Origin: Bordetella parapertussis
Lineage (GTDB): Bacteria; Bacteroidota; Bacteroidia; Chitinophagales; Chitinophagaceae
DNA length: 64,000 nt
Direction: 5' to 3'
Assembly: GCA_943331005.2 (NCBI GenBank)
Contig: CALQJX020000002.1
Span: 62,001 to 126,000, forward strand
Below are positions 47,663 through 56,061 of this stretch, piece by piece; position 1 is the stretch's first letter; each line of letters starts with the position of its first letter. The position numbers were made by a program, and so were the translations under genes. The notes under the pieces were generated by a model that saw only the letters and a program-made list of their open reading frames with translations, searched no databases and was not told the origin of the DNA.

Positions 47663-48406
47663 CTACTGTTTTGCCTGTTTCCTGAAACGAGGAGCATCGC
47701 GCACCACATTTTTCTTGCGCTCCAGTTTCTTCTCTTTTTTATCTACTGCTTTCTTACTATGTCCCGAATTCAGGAAAACAGATAATCCCGCACCATAGTT
47801 GAAGTAGGTCATAGATGTTAGGCTGCCGGTATTATTTACCCAAAGATTCGTAAAACCCTTCTGAGCATATACTCTTAAAGCAAGTCCCTTCTTTGTTTCA
47901 TATCCCACCTCTCCCTTTACAGCAATAGCTGCATTACTATAGTTATCACTTACAGAAGTAATGACCTGGTTTACAAAACCTGTATTGTTGTAGGTACTTA
48001 ACTTCGCCCAGCCACCAAGTATCAGCATAGGCACCAGGCCGCCGCTGCCAAAAAAGCGGTTGCCACTTACGGTTTCTGGTTTCAGCGTCAATGAAAGTGG
48101 TAATTCCAACGTTTCCATACTCAGCCATTCTTCCCGCGAACTATTGTAAAATTCGTTCCAACGCTGGCTGTTTCTGGCATACAGCAATGCCGGCTGAAAA
48201 AATAACACCCTGTTTAGCTGCACATCGGCCAATACACCTAATCTGAAATCAGGCACTACATCAAATCTGTCCGATCGTAAATAACCTGCATTACCCTTAT
48301 AAACGAAACGGGTATTATTAAGACCTATCATTGGCCCTATCTTCAACTGCCCCATTGCTGCAGCAGAGAGCAATACAGAAACTGAAAGTGTAAGTATTTT
48401 TTTCAT
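47663..48406 (-). CDS. Outer-membrane beta-barrel protein (porin family)
   Basis: 247 aa from the ATG at 48406 with a signal peptide (MKKILTLSVSVLLSAAAMGQ). A beta-barrel pattern follows (KIGPMIGLNNTRFVY first strand; YFNYGAGLSVFLN last strand), then a basic tail of about 35 residues rich in Lys and Arg (KKEKKLERKKN). The tail after the last strand is unusual for small barrels and would face the periplasm. Function unknown. Confidence 0.8.
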   Translation of the reverse strand: MKKILTLSVSVLLSAAAMGQLKIGPMIGLNNTRFVYKGNAGYLRSDRFDVVPDFRLGVLADVQLNRVLFFQPALLYARNSQRWNEFYNSSREEWLSMETLELPLSLTLKPETVSGNRFFGSGGLVPMLILGGWAKLSTYNNTGFVNQVITSVSDNYSNAAIAVKGEVGYETKKGLALRVYAQKGFTNLWVNNTGSLTSMTYFNYGAGLSVFLNSGHSKKAVDKKEKKLERKKNVVRDAPRFRKQAKQ

Positions 48407-48475
48407 GGTTGGGTGTGTTAAAAACAAATCAGGTATAGAAAACACAATTTCATCTGTTTCCTGCTGCAGATAAGT

Positions 48476-49609
48476 TTAACTCAACCTTTCCTGCTCCCTC
48501 AACCACCTTTCTGGTATATCTCCTTCGCTGGCTATGAGGTAGTCTTTATGAGAACAGGGCACAAAAGAACCTTCCGGCAACTTCATCCACCACCTGTTGG
48601 TGCGCTTGCTCTTCAGGAATAAGGTATCCATATCGCTGAAAACCACATTGAACATCACAAATTCATCCCTGTCCGTCAGCCTGGCTTCAGACTTGCGCAC
48701 CAGATAGCCGTCTACAAAGTACCAGATCATCTGCGCCATTTGCCTTGCGGTCATATTGTGCACATCATGCTGCTCGTTATAACCATATATACCAAAAGAG
48801 GTAAGCGATTCGCTCATACCGGCATATCTGGTCAGTATACAGGCTTCCTCTCCACTCAACCCGTTTGGTGAGCCGTTTATATTGGCTGGTGCGTCGCTGT
48901 AACGTATCACCGACATATCCAGCCCGAACAGGTTACTGATACGCAATACAGGCTCTATATCTTCTATATGTTCGCGCACCTTACCCAGTCTGTAAAAATC
49001 AAAACGCAACTTATCCAGCGTCTCCAGCATTTGTGGATGTGCATAATAACTCTGGAAACCTATATGACTGTAATGAGATATGTAGTTGGGACTTGCCGTA
49101 AGCATATCCAGCAAAAAGCCCGAAGCATTAACTTCTTCAGTTTCGTCCAGATCTATAAGCATATCTGCTACAGAGGCCACAACCATTTGTTCAGCCTTCT
49201 TGAATGCCTCATATTGCTGCAACATCAGGTCGTGCCCGCCACCTATTACCAGCGCTATTTTCCCGGCCAGTTGCAATTCATGCAGCACTTCCAATAGTGC
49301 AAAACGGGTATCGCCGGGCGTAGCTCCCTGGCGAACGTTACCCATATCTGCTATTTTAATGTCAGAATGCCAATAATACATTTTATATAACTCCTCTCTT
49401 ACCGTATCCGGTCCATTGCCATAGTCCATAGACTTATCTACGCCATTCCAGTCAGCACAGCCTACTATAACTATATCAGCATCATCCAGATTGAATCCGG
49501 GTCGGGTAAAACAGGCAATATTAGCCCCCAACTGCATGGGTTCGTAGGAAAGCTCCGACTTAGTATCTATAAAATGTGTTTCTTCAAGGAAGTAGTGCAG
49601 GTCATTCAT
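48476..49609 (-). CDS. Arginase-fold (ureohydrolase family) protein with altered metal site
   Basis: 377 aa protein related to arginase, agmatinase and formimidoylglutamase. The first metal motif GGGHD is intact (His126). The second motif, normally DAHxD, reads DMLID (Asp149, Leu151, Asp153). The third, normally DxD, reads DMS (Asp231, Ser233). In the arginase numbering this keeps all ligands of metal A (His, Asp, Asp, Asp) but loses both ligands unique to metal B. It may bind one metal, catalyse a different reaction or be inactive. The C-terminal half has extra sequence not typical of arginases. Confidence 0.75.
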   Translation of the reverse strand: MNDLHYFLEETHFIDTKSELSYEPMQLGANIACFTRPGFNLDDADIVIVGCADWNGVDKSMDYGNGPDTVREELYKMYYWHSDIKIADMGNVRQGATPGDTRFALLEVLHELQLAGKIALVIGGGHDLMLQQYEAFKKAEQMVVASVADMLIDLDETEEVNASGFLLDMLTASPNYISHYSHIGFQSYYAHPQMLETLDKLRFDFYRLGKVREHIEDIEPVLRISNLFGLDMSVIRYSDAPANINGSPNGLSGEEACILTRYAGMSESLTSFGIYGYNEQHDVHNMTARQMAQMIWYFVDGYLVRKSEARLTDRDEFVMFNVVFSDMDTLFLKSKRTNRWWMKLPEGSFVPCSHKDYLIASEGDIPERWLREQERLS

Positions 49610-49859
49610 ATAATAACTACAGATTGTTGGGCTAAAAGTACGTAAATTTCACAGACCTACTTATTGCAGTAAGGAAAGTAATTTACTGTTATAACACCTG
49701 CTTTTTGTGACATATGCCAGATTTTCAGGTATCTCTGCTGATTACCATTAAACGGGTACAAAAACCCACTCCATTGTTTGTGGCGCATTGTTAAAAATAG
49801 GTAGGAAATCAAATTTATATCAGTTAAATACCCGTATAATTTTATACTTTTGGAACAAC

Positions 49860-50717
49860 ATGGCAACAGGCAAAAAAGCGAAACCAACTTATATAAACGC
49901 GATCATGGGCGTGGCACTGGTGTTGTTCCTGCTGGGCATACTGGGCTGGCTTGTCATCAACGGTCGTGCACTTACACGTGCCTTCAAAGAAGATCTGGAA
50001 GTGAACGTTGACTTTCATGATAATATAAGCACCGAGAATGTAAATAAAATGAAGGCTATACTGGATAAACAGCCGTTTGTGCGCAAATCCCGTATCATAA
50101 CCAAGGAAGAAGCCGCTGCCATGGAAAGCCAGGTTGAGGGCAGCAACATCGTTGAATTTCTCGGCTACAACCCTCTTTTTACTTCCATTTCCCTGAAAAT
50201 GCATGAGGGTTACGTAAATAAAGACAGCCTTCAGAAAATACGTCAGTTCATAATGCAGAGCAATGTGGTAAGAGATGTGACCTGGCCAAACATGGTAGTA
50301 GATCAGATGCACAGCAATTTCCGCAAGATAGGTATCATACTGGGCGCGCTATCGGCCATCCTGCTTATTGTGGTCATTTTCCTTATAGACAATACCGTAA
50401 GGCTGGCAATGTTCAGTAACAGGTTCATTATCAAAACCATGCAGATGGTGGGCGCTACACAGTCGTTCATAACCCGTCCTTTTGATATTCGTGCTTTGCT
50501 CAACGGCCTCACCAGTGGCGTTATTGCGGTTATTGGTTTGTGGCTGGTCATGTCATTTGCCAAGTCTCAGTTGCCTGTACTCGATCTGCTCAACGACCCG
50601 CTACTTATTACCATGCTCATCCTCAGCATGATCATTCTGGGTATACTCATCTCCATGATCAGTACGCACAGATCTGTGGTAAAGTACCTGAAAATGCATG
50701 TCGACGACCTGTATTAA
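49860..50717 (+). CDS. ftsX: Cell division protein FtsX
   Basis: Permease-like subunit of the FtsEX complex that controls peptidoglycan hydrolases at the septum, 285 aa. One N-terminal membrane helix (about residues 14-34), a large periplasmic domain (35-165) and three C-terminal helices fit the family. ATG at 49860 (MATGKKAKPT); the longer frame from 49788 would add residues before the cytoplasmic tail and crosses a TACTTTTG element (49845-49852). ftsE is not adjacent. DUF3098 follows, a pairing usual in Bacteroidota. Confidence 0.93.
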   Translation: MATGKKAKPTYINAIMGVALVLFLLGILGWLVINGRALTRAFKEDLEVNVDFHDNISTENVNKMKAILDKQPFVRKSRIITKEEAAAMESQVEGSNIVEFLGYNPLFTSISLKMHEGYVNKDSLQKIRQFIMQSNVVRDVTWPNMVVDQMHSNFRKIGIILGALSAILLIVVIFLIDNTVRLAMFSNRFIIKTMQMVGATQSFITRPFDIRALLNGLTSGVIAVIGLWLVMSFAKSQLPVLDLLNDPLLITMLILSMIILGILISMISTHRSVVKYLKMHVDDLY

Positions 50718-50776
50718 TAATGCCACTATGGTGGAAAACGTAAAAAATCTATATTTGCAAAGTTAACCTAACAAAG

Positions 50777-51097
50777 ATGTCTACGCTCTCAAAACAAACT
50801 ACCCGTCCATCACTTTCTGCAACCGCCACAAAAGGTGCTCCGAAACCACAGCAAACCTTCCTTTTCAGCAAGGAGAACTACATGTGGATGATAGGCGGTA
50901 TCGTATTGCTGCTCATTGGCTTTTTACTGCTCTCTGGTGGTAAAAGCGCCAACCCCAACGAATTTCATGCCGAGGAGCTTTATAGCTTCCGCCGCATTAC
51001 ACTGGCACCTATAGTGCTGATGCTGGGCTTTGCAGTAGAGGTTTACGCCATCATGAAGAAACCAAAAGAATCTACTGAAGTAACTACTACAGAATAA
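50777..51097 (+). CDS. DUF3098 family membrane protein
   Basis: 106 aa with two membrane helices (about residues 35-55 and 74-93) separated by a short loop that contains SANPNEFHAEELYSFRRITL. This matches the DUF3098 family, which sits directly downstream of ftsX in many Bacteroidota. The gene starts 59 bp after ftsX and a strong terminator follows. Role in division is suggested by context only. Confidence 0.85.
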   Translation: MSTLSKQTTRPSLSATATKGAPKPQQTFLFSKENYMWMIGGIVLLLIGFLLLSGGKSANPNEFHAEELYSFRRITLAPIVLMLGFAVEVYAIMKKPKESTEVTTTE

Positions 51098-51125
51098 GAC
51101 ATACTGATAAGATCATCTCGATACT

Positions 51126-51156
51126 ATCCCTCCGGTAAACCGGAGGGATTTTTTTA
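51126..51156 (+). terminator. Terminator of ftsX-DUF3098
   Basis: A perfect 11-bp stem ATCCCTCCGGT / ACCGGAGGGAT is followed by a run of seven T. Confidence 0.9.
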
Positions 51157-51259
51157 TTTCAGCCCATCTGCCCCCCCTAATACCCTGCTAACACCCTACT
51201 TTTGTAAAAAAACCGCTACGATCTGTAACTTTTTCTTGCAATAGGCGATATACTATACC

Positions 51260-51736
51260 ATGAACGCTGATCAGTACAACAAATGTGTGCAGGAATGGTC
51301 TGATGCGCTTTTCCGCTTTGCGGTAAAATGCACCGGCCAGACCAGCGATGCCCACGATGTGGTACAGGGTAGTTTTGAGGTTTTGTGGCAAAAGAGAGAA
51401 GAAGTAGCCCCCGAAAAAGCAAAGGCATTCCTCTTTCAGGTTGCCTACCGCCAATCGGTTGATAATTACCGCAAGCGATCCAAAATAGCGTTCAAGGAAG
51501 CACCTGAGGAATCATGGTCGCCAACAAACCCCGATCTGAAACAGGTACTGGACAGAGCTCTTGCCCGGCTCGATGAGCGATCGCGGGCACTGGTACTGCT
51601 GAAAGACTACGAAGGGTATAGCTATGAAGAAATAGGCAGAATAACCGAATTGAACGAATCGCAGGTGAAAGTTTACCTGTTCAGGGCAAGAAAAACTTTA
51701 AAAGAATATCTCGTAAGTGTAGAAAATATAATATAG
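51260..51736 (+). CDS. ECF-type RNA polymerase sigma factor
   Basis: 158 aa sigma-70 family protein of the extracytoplasmic function group. Region 2 (about residues 10-75; DALFRFAVKCTGQTSDAHDVVQ, then YRQSVDNYRKR) and region 4 (about 95-150; YEGYSYEEIGRITELNESQV) are both present; no region 1 or 3. The next gene starts 3 bp after the stop and looks like its anti-sigma partner. A TACTTTTG element at 51197-51204 is a candidate promoter. Confidence 0.93.
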   Translation: MNADQYNKCVQEWSDALFRFAVKCTGQTSDAHDVVQGSFEVLWQKREEVAPEKAKAFLFQVAYRQSVDNYRKRSKIAFKEAPEESWSPTNPDLKQVLDRALARLDERSRALVLLKDYEGYSYEEIGRITELNESQVKVYLFRARKTLKEYLVSVENII

Positions 51737-51738
51737 CG

Positions 51739-52614
51739 ATGATCAACTGGGAGAATTACGAAGAGTATCTGATGATGCATGCCGACGGAGAATTGTCGGC
51801 GGCAGAAGAGCAGGAACTAATGTCTTTCCTGTATGAACACCCTGAGCTGCAAAGCGAGCTCACCGCCTACTCTATGTCTAAACTGATACCTGACACTACT
51901 ATCACCTACACCAAAAAAGACACACTGCTGCAACCTGCTACCGCAAAAAAAGTGATCGCCTTCCCGGCATGGAGAAAGTATTCCGTGGCGGCAGGCGTAG
52001 CAGCAATTTTCTTTATCTCTTTCTACAAACTTACCACAGACTCAACTGACAATACCACACCTATAGCAGTTGCCACACAACCGGCAGCTACCCAACAAAA
52101 CAACATACCCAACAATACCCCCGCTACTACTACACCCGAAAACACCACACTGGTAGCAGCACAGCCACAACAGGCTATAGCCGCTACAAGCACTAAACAT
52201 AACACAACCCCAAACACATATACTTCCGCAACCAAGGCTGTAATAAAAGGAAGAAATAACAGCTACAACACCACAGCAAAAGATGCTGTTGCTGCAGTAA
52301 CACCTGTTACTACAGAGGCTATAGGAAGGGTGATACCTGCAGAAATGGTAGCCTGGAAAAATATTCCTGATTTTTCTGCACCTGCTGTAACAAATCTACC
52401 CTCTGTTGCGATAAACATATATGAAGGGGACGAAACAACAGGCAACTCTCTGATAGATAAACTGCCTATTGACGAACTCAAAAAGAAAGGCATTGAAAGT
52501 GTTGCCACCGCAATGGCCAACGGTTACGACAAAGTAAATGCCATCCGTCAGGAGATTTCCGGATCCGTTATCTCTCTGAAAATTGAAAAAAGGAAACTGG
52601 TTGTATCATTTTAA
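51739..52614 (+). CDS. Putative membrane anti-sigma factor
   Basis: 291 aa. The N-terminal ~70 residues (MINWENYEEYLMMHADGELS) resemble anti-sigma domains that begin with a short EEYLxxHADGELS helix. One membrane helix lies at about residues 80-97. The following 100 residues are rich in Thr, Ala, Gln and Pro (a flexible periplasmic spacer), and a conserved-looking C-terminal domain ends GSVISLKIEKRKLVVSF. Immediate overlap of start and stop with the sigma gene implies translational coupling. Confidence 0.8.
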   Translation: MINWENYEEYLMMHADGELSAAEEQELMSFLYEHPELQSELTAYSMSKLIPDTTITYTKKDTLLQPATAKKVIAFPAWRKYSVAAGVAAIFFISFYKLTTDSTDNTTPIAVATQPAATQQNNIPNNTPATTTPENTTLVAAQPQQAIAATSTKHNTTPNTYTSATKAVIKGRNNSYNTTAKDAVAAVTPVTTEAIGRVIPAEMVAWKNIPDFSAPAVTNLPSVAINIYEGDETTGNSLIDKLPIDELKKKGIESVATAMANGYDKVNAIRQEISGSVISLKIEKRKLVVSF

Positions 52615-52644
52615 CTAACATAACTTTTTAAAACATAACTTTTT

Positions 52645-53496
52645 ATGAAACGTATCTTCTGTACCGCCGCCGCAATTGCCGCTCTGCTTTTTGCCAACAC
52701 ACTTTCTGCTCAGGAAAAAACTACCGAGGCACCTGCTAAAAAGAAAGGACGCACCTTCACTATCTCTAACAAAGGTGTGACCGTAGAAGCAACCGATAGC
52801 ACTACCAAAAAGAAAGCGCCCAAAAAAGACAACGAAAAAGTTGGCAAACCACACCTCACCTTCACTATGCTGGACCTGGGCGTGAACCTGCTGAACGATA
52901 ATACCGACTACACCAATGCTGCTGTTGCAAGCTACCTGAATGTACCTGCTGCACAGCGCAATGCCAACCTCTTCGACCTGAAGAATGGCAAGTCTATAAA
53001 TGTGAACATATACCCGCTGATGGTGAAACTGCCACTGATAAAAACCAAGAACCAGCGGTTGTATGTATCTACCGGTATAGGTTTGCAGGTATATAACTTC
53101 CGCTACGAGAACCCGCTAACATACACCAAAAACCCCAACAGCATCATCATGGACAGTATCTCTTTCAAGAAAGATAAACTGGCTGTAAACTATGCCAACA
53201 TACCACTGATGTTTACTGCTAAAACCAGGCTGCACAAAGACAGCTGGCTGGTATATGGTGCAGGTGTAACTGCTGGCTACAGACTTTCTTCCTGGAACAA
53301 ACAGGTATCAAGCCAAAGGGGCAAGATCAAAACACATGGCAACTTTGACCTGGAAGATTTCAATACCTGTGTTACTGCAGAGTTTGGTGTAGAAGGCATC
53401 ATCAGGTTCTATGGCAGCTACCAGCTTACCTCTATGTACCAGAACAATATAGACCAGCGTCCTATATCTGTAGGTATCAGGATAGGTGGTATCTAA
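52645..53496 (+). CDS. Outer-membrane beta-barrel protein in the ECF sigma operon
   Basis: 283 aa with a signal peptide (residues 1-22, LSAQ). A Lys/Thr-rich linker (residues 25-70) precedes a beta-barrel with strands such as INVNIYPLMVKLPLI and LYVSTGIGLQVYNFRYE, and a C-terminal strand ending PISVGIRIGGI. It lies 30 bp after the anti-sigma gene, so the sigma factor probably controls an envelope function that includes this protein. Ligand unknown. Confidence 0.8.
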   Translation: MKRIFCTAAAIAALLFANTLSAQEKTTEAPAKKKGRTFTISNKGVTVEATDSTTKKKAPKKDNEKVGKPHLTFTMLDLGVNLLNDNTDYTNAAVASYLNVPAAQRNANLFDLKNGKSINVNIYPLMVKLPLIKTKNQRLYVSTGIGLQVYNFRYENPLTYTKNPNSIIMDSISFKKDKLAVNYANIPLMFTAKTRLHKDSWLVYGAGVTAGYRLSSWNKQVSSQRGKIKTHGNFDLEDFNTCVTAEFGVEGIIRFYGSYQLTSMYQNNIDQRPISVGIRIGGI

Positions 53497-53519
53497 TAGT
53501 TCTACACAACAGACCTTTA

Positions 53520-53557
53520 TATAGCAGGCACTCAGTTCATACTGAGTGCCTGCTATA
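53520..53557 (+). terminator. Long perfect hairpin after the barrel gene
   Basis: A perfect 17-bp stem (arms around ATAGCAGGCACTCAGT) with loop TCAT lies 23 bp after the stop codon. There is no clear T-run (AGTTTGGGG follows), so it may stabilise the mRNA 3' end or act with another factor. Confidence 0.6.
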
Positions 53558-53633
53558 GTTTGGGGTGGGTCATATACTATGGTGTGGCATGATAGTTATA
53601 CCCTATCTTCGCTATCATAAACACATACAAACA

Positions 53634-53861
53634 ATGGCAACAACGAAACTGACGATCAACAACAATGGCTCTATTAAAATAGAGGGCGACTTTGAAATAG
53701 TGGACAAGAACGGCAATGTATTTGGACTGGGTGGTAGGGAGATAGTATCTATATGCCGCTGCGGACTGTCTAAGAACAAACCTTACTGTGATGGCTCTCA
53801 CAAAGGCAACTTTGAGCATGAGGCAACAGCATTTGATCTGGCACCTAAGAAAGAAGCCTAA
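53634..53861 (+). CDS. CDGSH-type iron-sulfur protein
   Basis: 75 aa protein with one CDGSH domain. The 2Fe-2S ligands are in [17 protein letters not shown]: three Cys and one His, in the family spacing. No membrane anchor, unlike mitoNEET. It may act in redox or Fe-S transfer; the partner is unknown. The ATG at 53634 ([10 protein letters not shown]) is used; the longer frame from 53565 overlaps the promoter-like TATCTTCG at 53604-53611. Confidence 0.9.
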   Translation: MATTKLTINNNGSIKIEGDFEIVDKNGNVFGLGGREIVSICRCGLSKNKPYCDGSHKGNFEHEATAFDLAPKKEA

Positions 53862-53878
53862 AGCCAACCGCGGGTAGC

Positions 53879-54175
53879 ATGGTATATGACCCCAACAAAC
53901 GAAAGCACAATCCATGGTACAAGCTATGGAAGACCATCCTGAAGGTATGCGGATGGCTCTATGCTATTGTAGTGGCGGGGTTGCTGCTATCTTATCTGCT
54001 ACTGCCTGATGCAGGCATGCTATTCTTCTGGCCCATGCTACTGGCTATATTCAGTGTACCACTGTTCATGGTGGCGGGCATAGCCCTCTATATAATGAGA
54101 GAGGATGACCGGGAGCGGGCCCGCATCTATGCGCGGCTGATGCAACAAAAAGACGAGACACAACAAAGGGGCTGA
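53879..54175 (+). CDS. Small two-helix membrane protein
   Basis: 98 aa: a basic N-terminus (YDPNKRKHNPWYKLWK), two membrane helices (about 24-45 and 50-72) and a charged C-terminal tail (MREDDRERARIYARLMQQK). It starts 17 bp after the CDGSH gene, so they are probably co-transcribed. The stop codon lies inside the downstream terminator hairpin. Function unknown. Confidence 0.7.
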   Translation: MVYDPNKRKHNPWYKLWKTILKVCGWLYAIVVAGLLLSYLLLPDAGMLFFWPMLLAIFSVPLFMVAGIALYIMREDDRERARIYARLMQQKDETQQRG

Positions 54176-54196
54176 AAATTCAGCCCCTTTGCTTTT
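54165..54196 (+). terminator. Terminator overlapping the stop codon of the 53879 gene
   Basis: A perfect 12-bp stem AAAGGGGCTGAA / TTCAGCCCCTTT with loop AA, followed by GCTTTT. The stop codon TGA is inside the 5' arm. Confidence 0.8.
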
Positions 54197-54236
54197 GCCA
54201 CGGATGGAAAATATATGACAAATCTTATACTGTAAC

Positions 54237-55868
54237 TTATGCAGTTACAGTACCGTAGAGTTCTGCTTTTACTGCCTTCACCCTGTCGTTGGTAACGTAT
54301 TCGTCGAAGGTCATTTCGCGGTCTATGAGGCCACCCGGAGTGAGCTCCAGTACACGATCGGCAACAGTATTGGCCAGCTCATGATCTCGTGTGGTGAAGA
54401 GGATCGTACCCTTGAAGTCTTTCATACCGTTGTTGAGGGCGGTGATACTTTCCAGATCAAGGTGGTTGGTAGGCTCATCCAGCATCAGCACATTGCCTTT
54501 CAGCATCATCATGCGGCTGAGCATACAACGCATTTTTTCACCTCCGCTCAGTACACTGCTTTTCTTCAGAGTTTCTTCGCCGCTGAACAACATCCTGCCG
54601 AGGAAACCACGGATAAAGGTCTCGTCTTTTTCTTCAGAGTACTGACGCAGCCAGTCTACCAGGTTGTCGTCGTTGTCTTTGAAGTATTGCGTATTGTCGC
54701 CGGGCAGATAGGTAGTTGTAACGGTAACACCCCACCTGAAAGTACCCTGAAAATCGGTATCTTCTCCGGAAAGTATTTCGTAGAATGCCTTGGTAGCCAG
54801 TGAGTTTGAAGAAAGAACGGCTATTTTCTGGCCACGCTTCAGATCGAAGCTGATGTCTTTGAAAAGTAATTCGCCATTCAGGGTTTTGCTCAAACCTTTT
54901 ACCTCAAGTATCTGATCGCCTGCCTCGCGCACCTGATTGTTGAACAGGATCGCAGGGTATTTACGGTTCGACGGCTTCATATCGTCGAGCTTTATCTTAT
55001 CGAGGGCTTTCTTACGGCTGGTTGCCTGCTTAGACTTAGAGGCATTTGCCGAGAAGCGCGCGATGAACTCTTTCAGTTCGGCTATCTTATCTTCCGCTTT
55101 TTTGTTCTGGTCGCTACGCTGTTTCAGCAACAACTGACTAGACTCGTACCAGAAGGTATAGTTACCGGTGTAGAGATTGATCTTGCCGAAGTCGATATCG
55201 GCAACGTGTGTACACACGGTATCGAGGAAGTGACGATCGTGCGATACAACCAGTACTATCTTGTCGTAACCAGCCAGGAAGTCCTCGAGCCAGTTGATGG
55301 TCTCGAGATCAAGGTCGTTGGTAGGTTCATCGAGCAGCAGGATATCGGGGTGACCGAAGAGCGCCTGTGCCAGGAGCACACGTACTTTCTGGTTACCGTC
55401 CAGTTCTTTTACGAGTTTGTAGTGAAATTCTTCTTTGATACCCAGGTTGCTGAGCAGCTGAGCGGCATCGCTTTCGGCATTCCAGCCATCCATTTCTGCA
55501 AAAAGGCCTTCCAGTTCGCCGGCTTTGAGGCCGTCTTCTTCGCTGAAGTCTTCTTTGGCATAAATGGCATCTTTGGCTTTCATTACCTCGTACAGTACGC
55601 TGTTGCCGCGGATAACGGTTTCCAGTACCGGCACCTCATCGAACTCATAGTGGTTCTGCTTCAGTACGCTCATACGCATACCCTTGCTTATCTCCACCTT
55701 GCCGGTAGTAGGATCTATCTCTCCTGAAATGATCTTCATGAAAGTAGACTTACCGGCACCATTTGCGCCGATAACACCATAACAGTTACCCTCTGTGAAC
55801 TTGATGTTCACATCCTCGAACAATACGCGCTTACCATAGCGCAACGATAAATTATTTACTGAAATCAT
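54237..55868 (-). CDS. ABC-F family ATPase (YbiT-like)
   Basis: 543 aa soluble protein with two ABC ATPase domains and no membrane segment, so a ribosome-acting ABC-F type rather than a transporter. First domain: Walker A GANGAGKST at about residue 35; second: a diverged Walker A (SSNSLATKAF) and signature LSGGEKMR. The linker between domains (about 240-320; charged and helical) is the family's P-site tRNA interaction motif region. Length and the C-terminal LFTTRDHELANTVADRV segment suggest the YbiT subgroup. ATG at 55868 (MISVNNLSLRYG) used. Confidence 0.9.
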   Translation of the reverse strand: MISVNNLSLRYGKRVLFEDVNIKFTEGNCYGVIGANGAGKSTFMKIISGEIDPTTGKVEISKGMRMSVLKQNHYEFDEVPVLETVIRGNSVLYEVMKAKDAIYAKEDFSEEDGLKAGELEGLFAEMDGWNAESDAAQLLSNLGIKEEFHYKLVKELDGNQKVRVLLAQALFGHPDILLLDEPTNDLDLETINWLEDFLAGYDKIVLVVSHDRHFLDTVCTHVADIDFGKINLYTGNYTFWYESSQLLLKQRSDQNKKAEDKIAELKEFIARFSANASKSKQATSRKKALDKIKLDDMKPSNRKYPAILFNNQVREAGDQILEVKGLSKTLNGELLFKDISFDLKRGQKIAVLSSNSLATKAFYEILSGEDTDFQGTFRWGVTVTTTYLPGDNTQYFKDNDDNLVDWLRQYSEEKDETFIRGFLGRMLFSGEETLKKSSVLSGGEKMRCMLSRMMMLKGNVLMLDEPTNHLDLESITALNNGMKDFKGTILFTTRDHELANTVADRVLELTPGGLIDREMTFDEYVTNDRVKAVKAELYGTVTA

Positions 55869-55967
55869 ATTGTATAATAGTAGAAATTCTAAATCCCGAA
55901 TGTGCGCTGCAGTTGCAGCTGCTGGTGGCCATGCCGGATGAGTGATACGGACACCTATTTGGGGGTG

Positions 55968-55975
55968 CAAAGGTA
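55968..55975 (-). promoter_or_regulatory. Candidate -7 element for the ABC-F gene
   Basis: TACCTTTG on the minus strand, giving a leader of about 95 nt. The -33 element is not clear. Confidence 0.35.
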
Positions 55976-56061
55976 CGCATAAGATGGGTAACTATGGTAT
56001 GATTAAATAAGTATTTAACAATTGTGTGATATTGCGGGGTTTGTGGTGATTGTTGGTGCTA

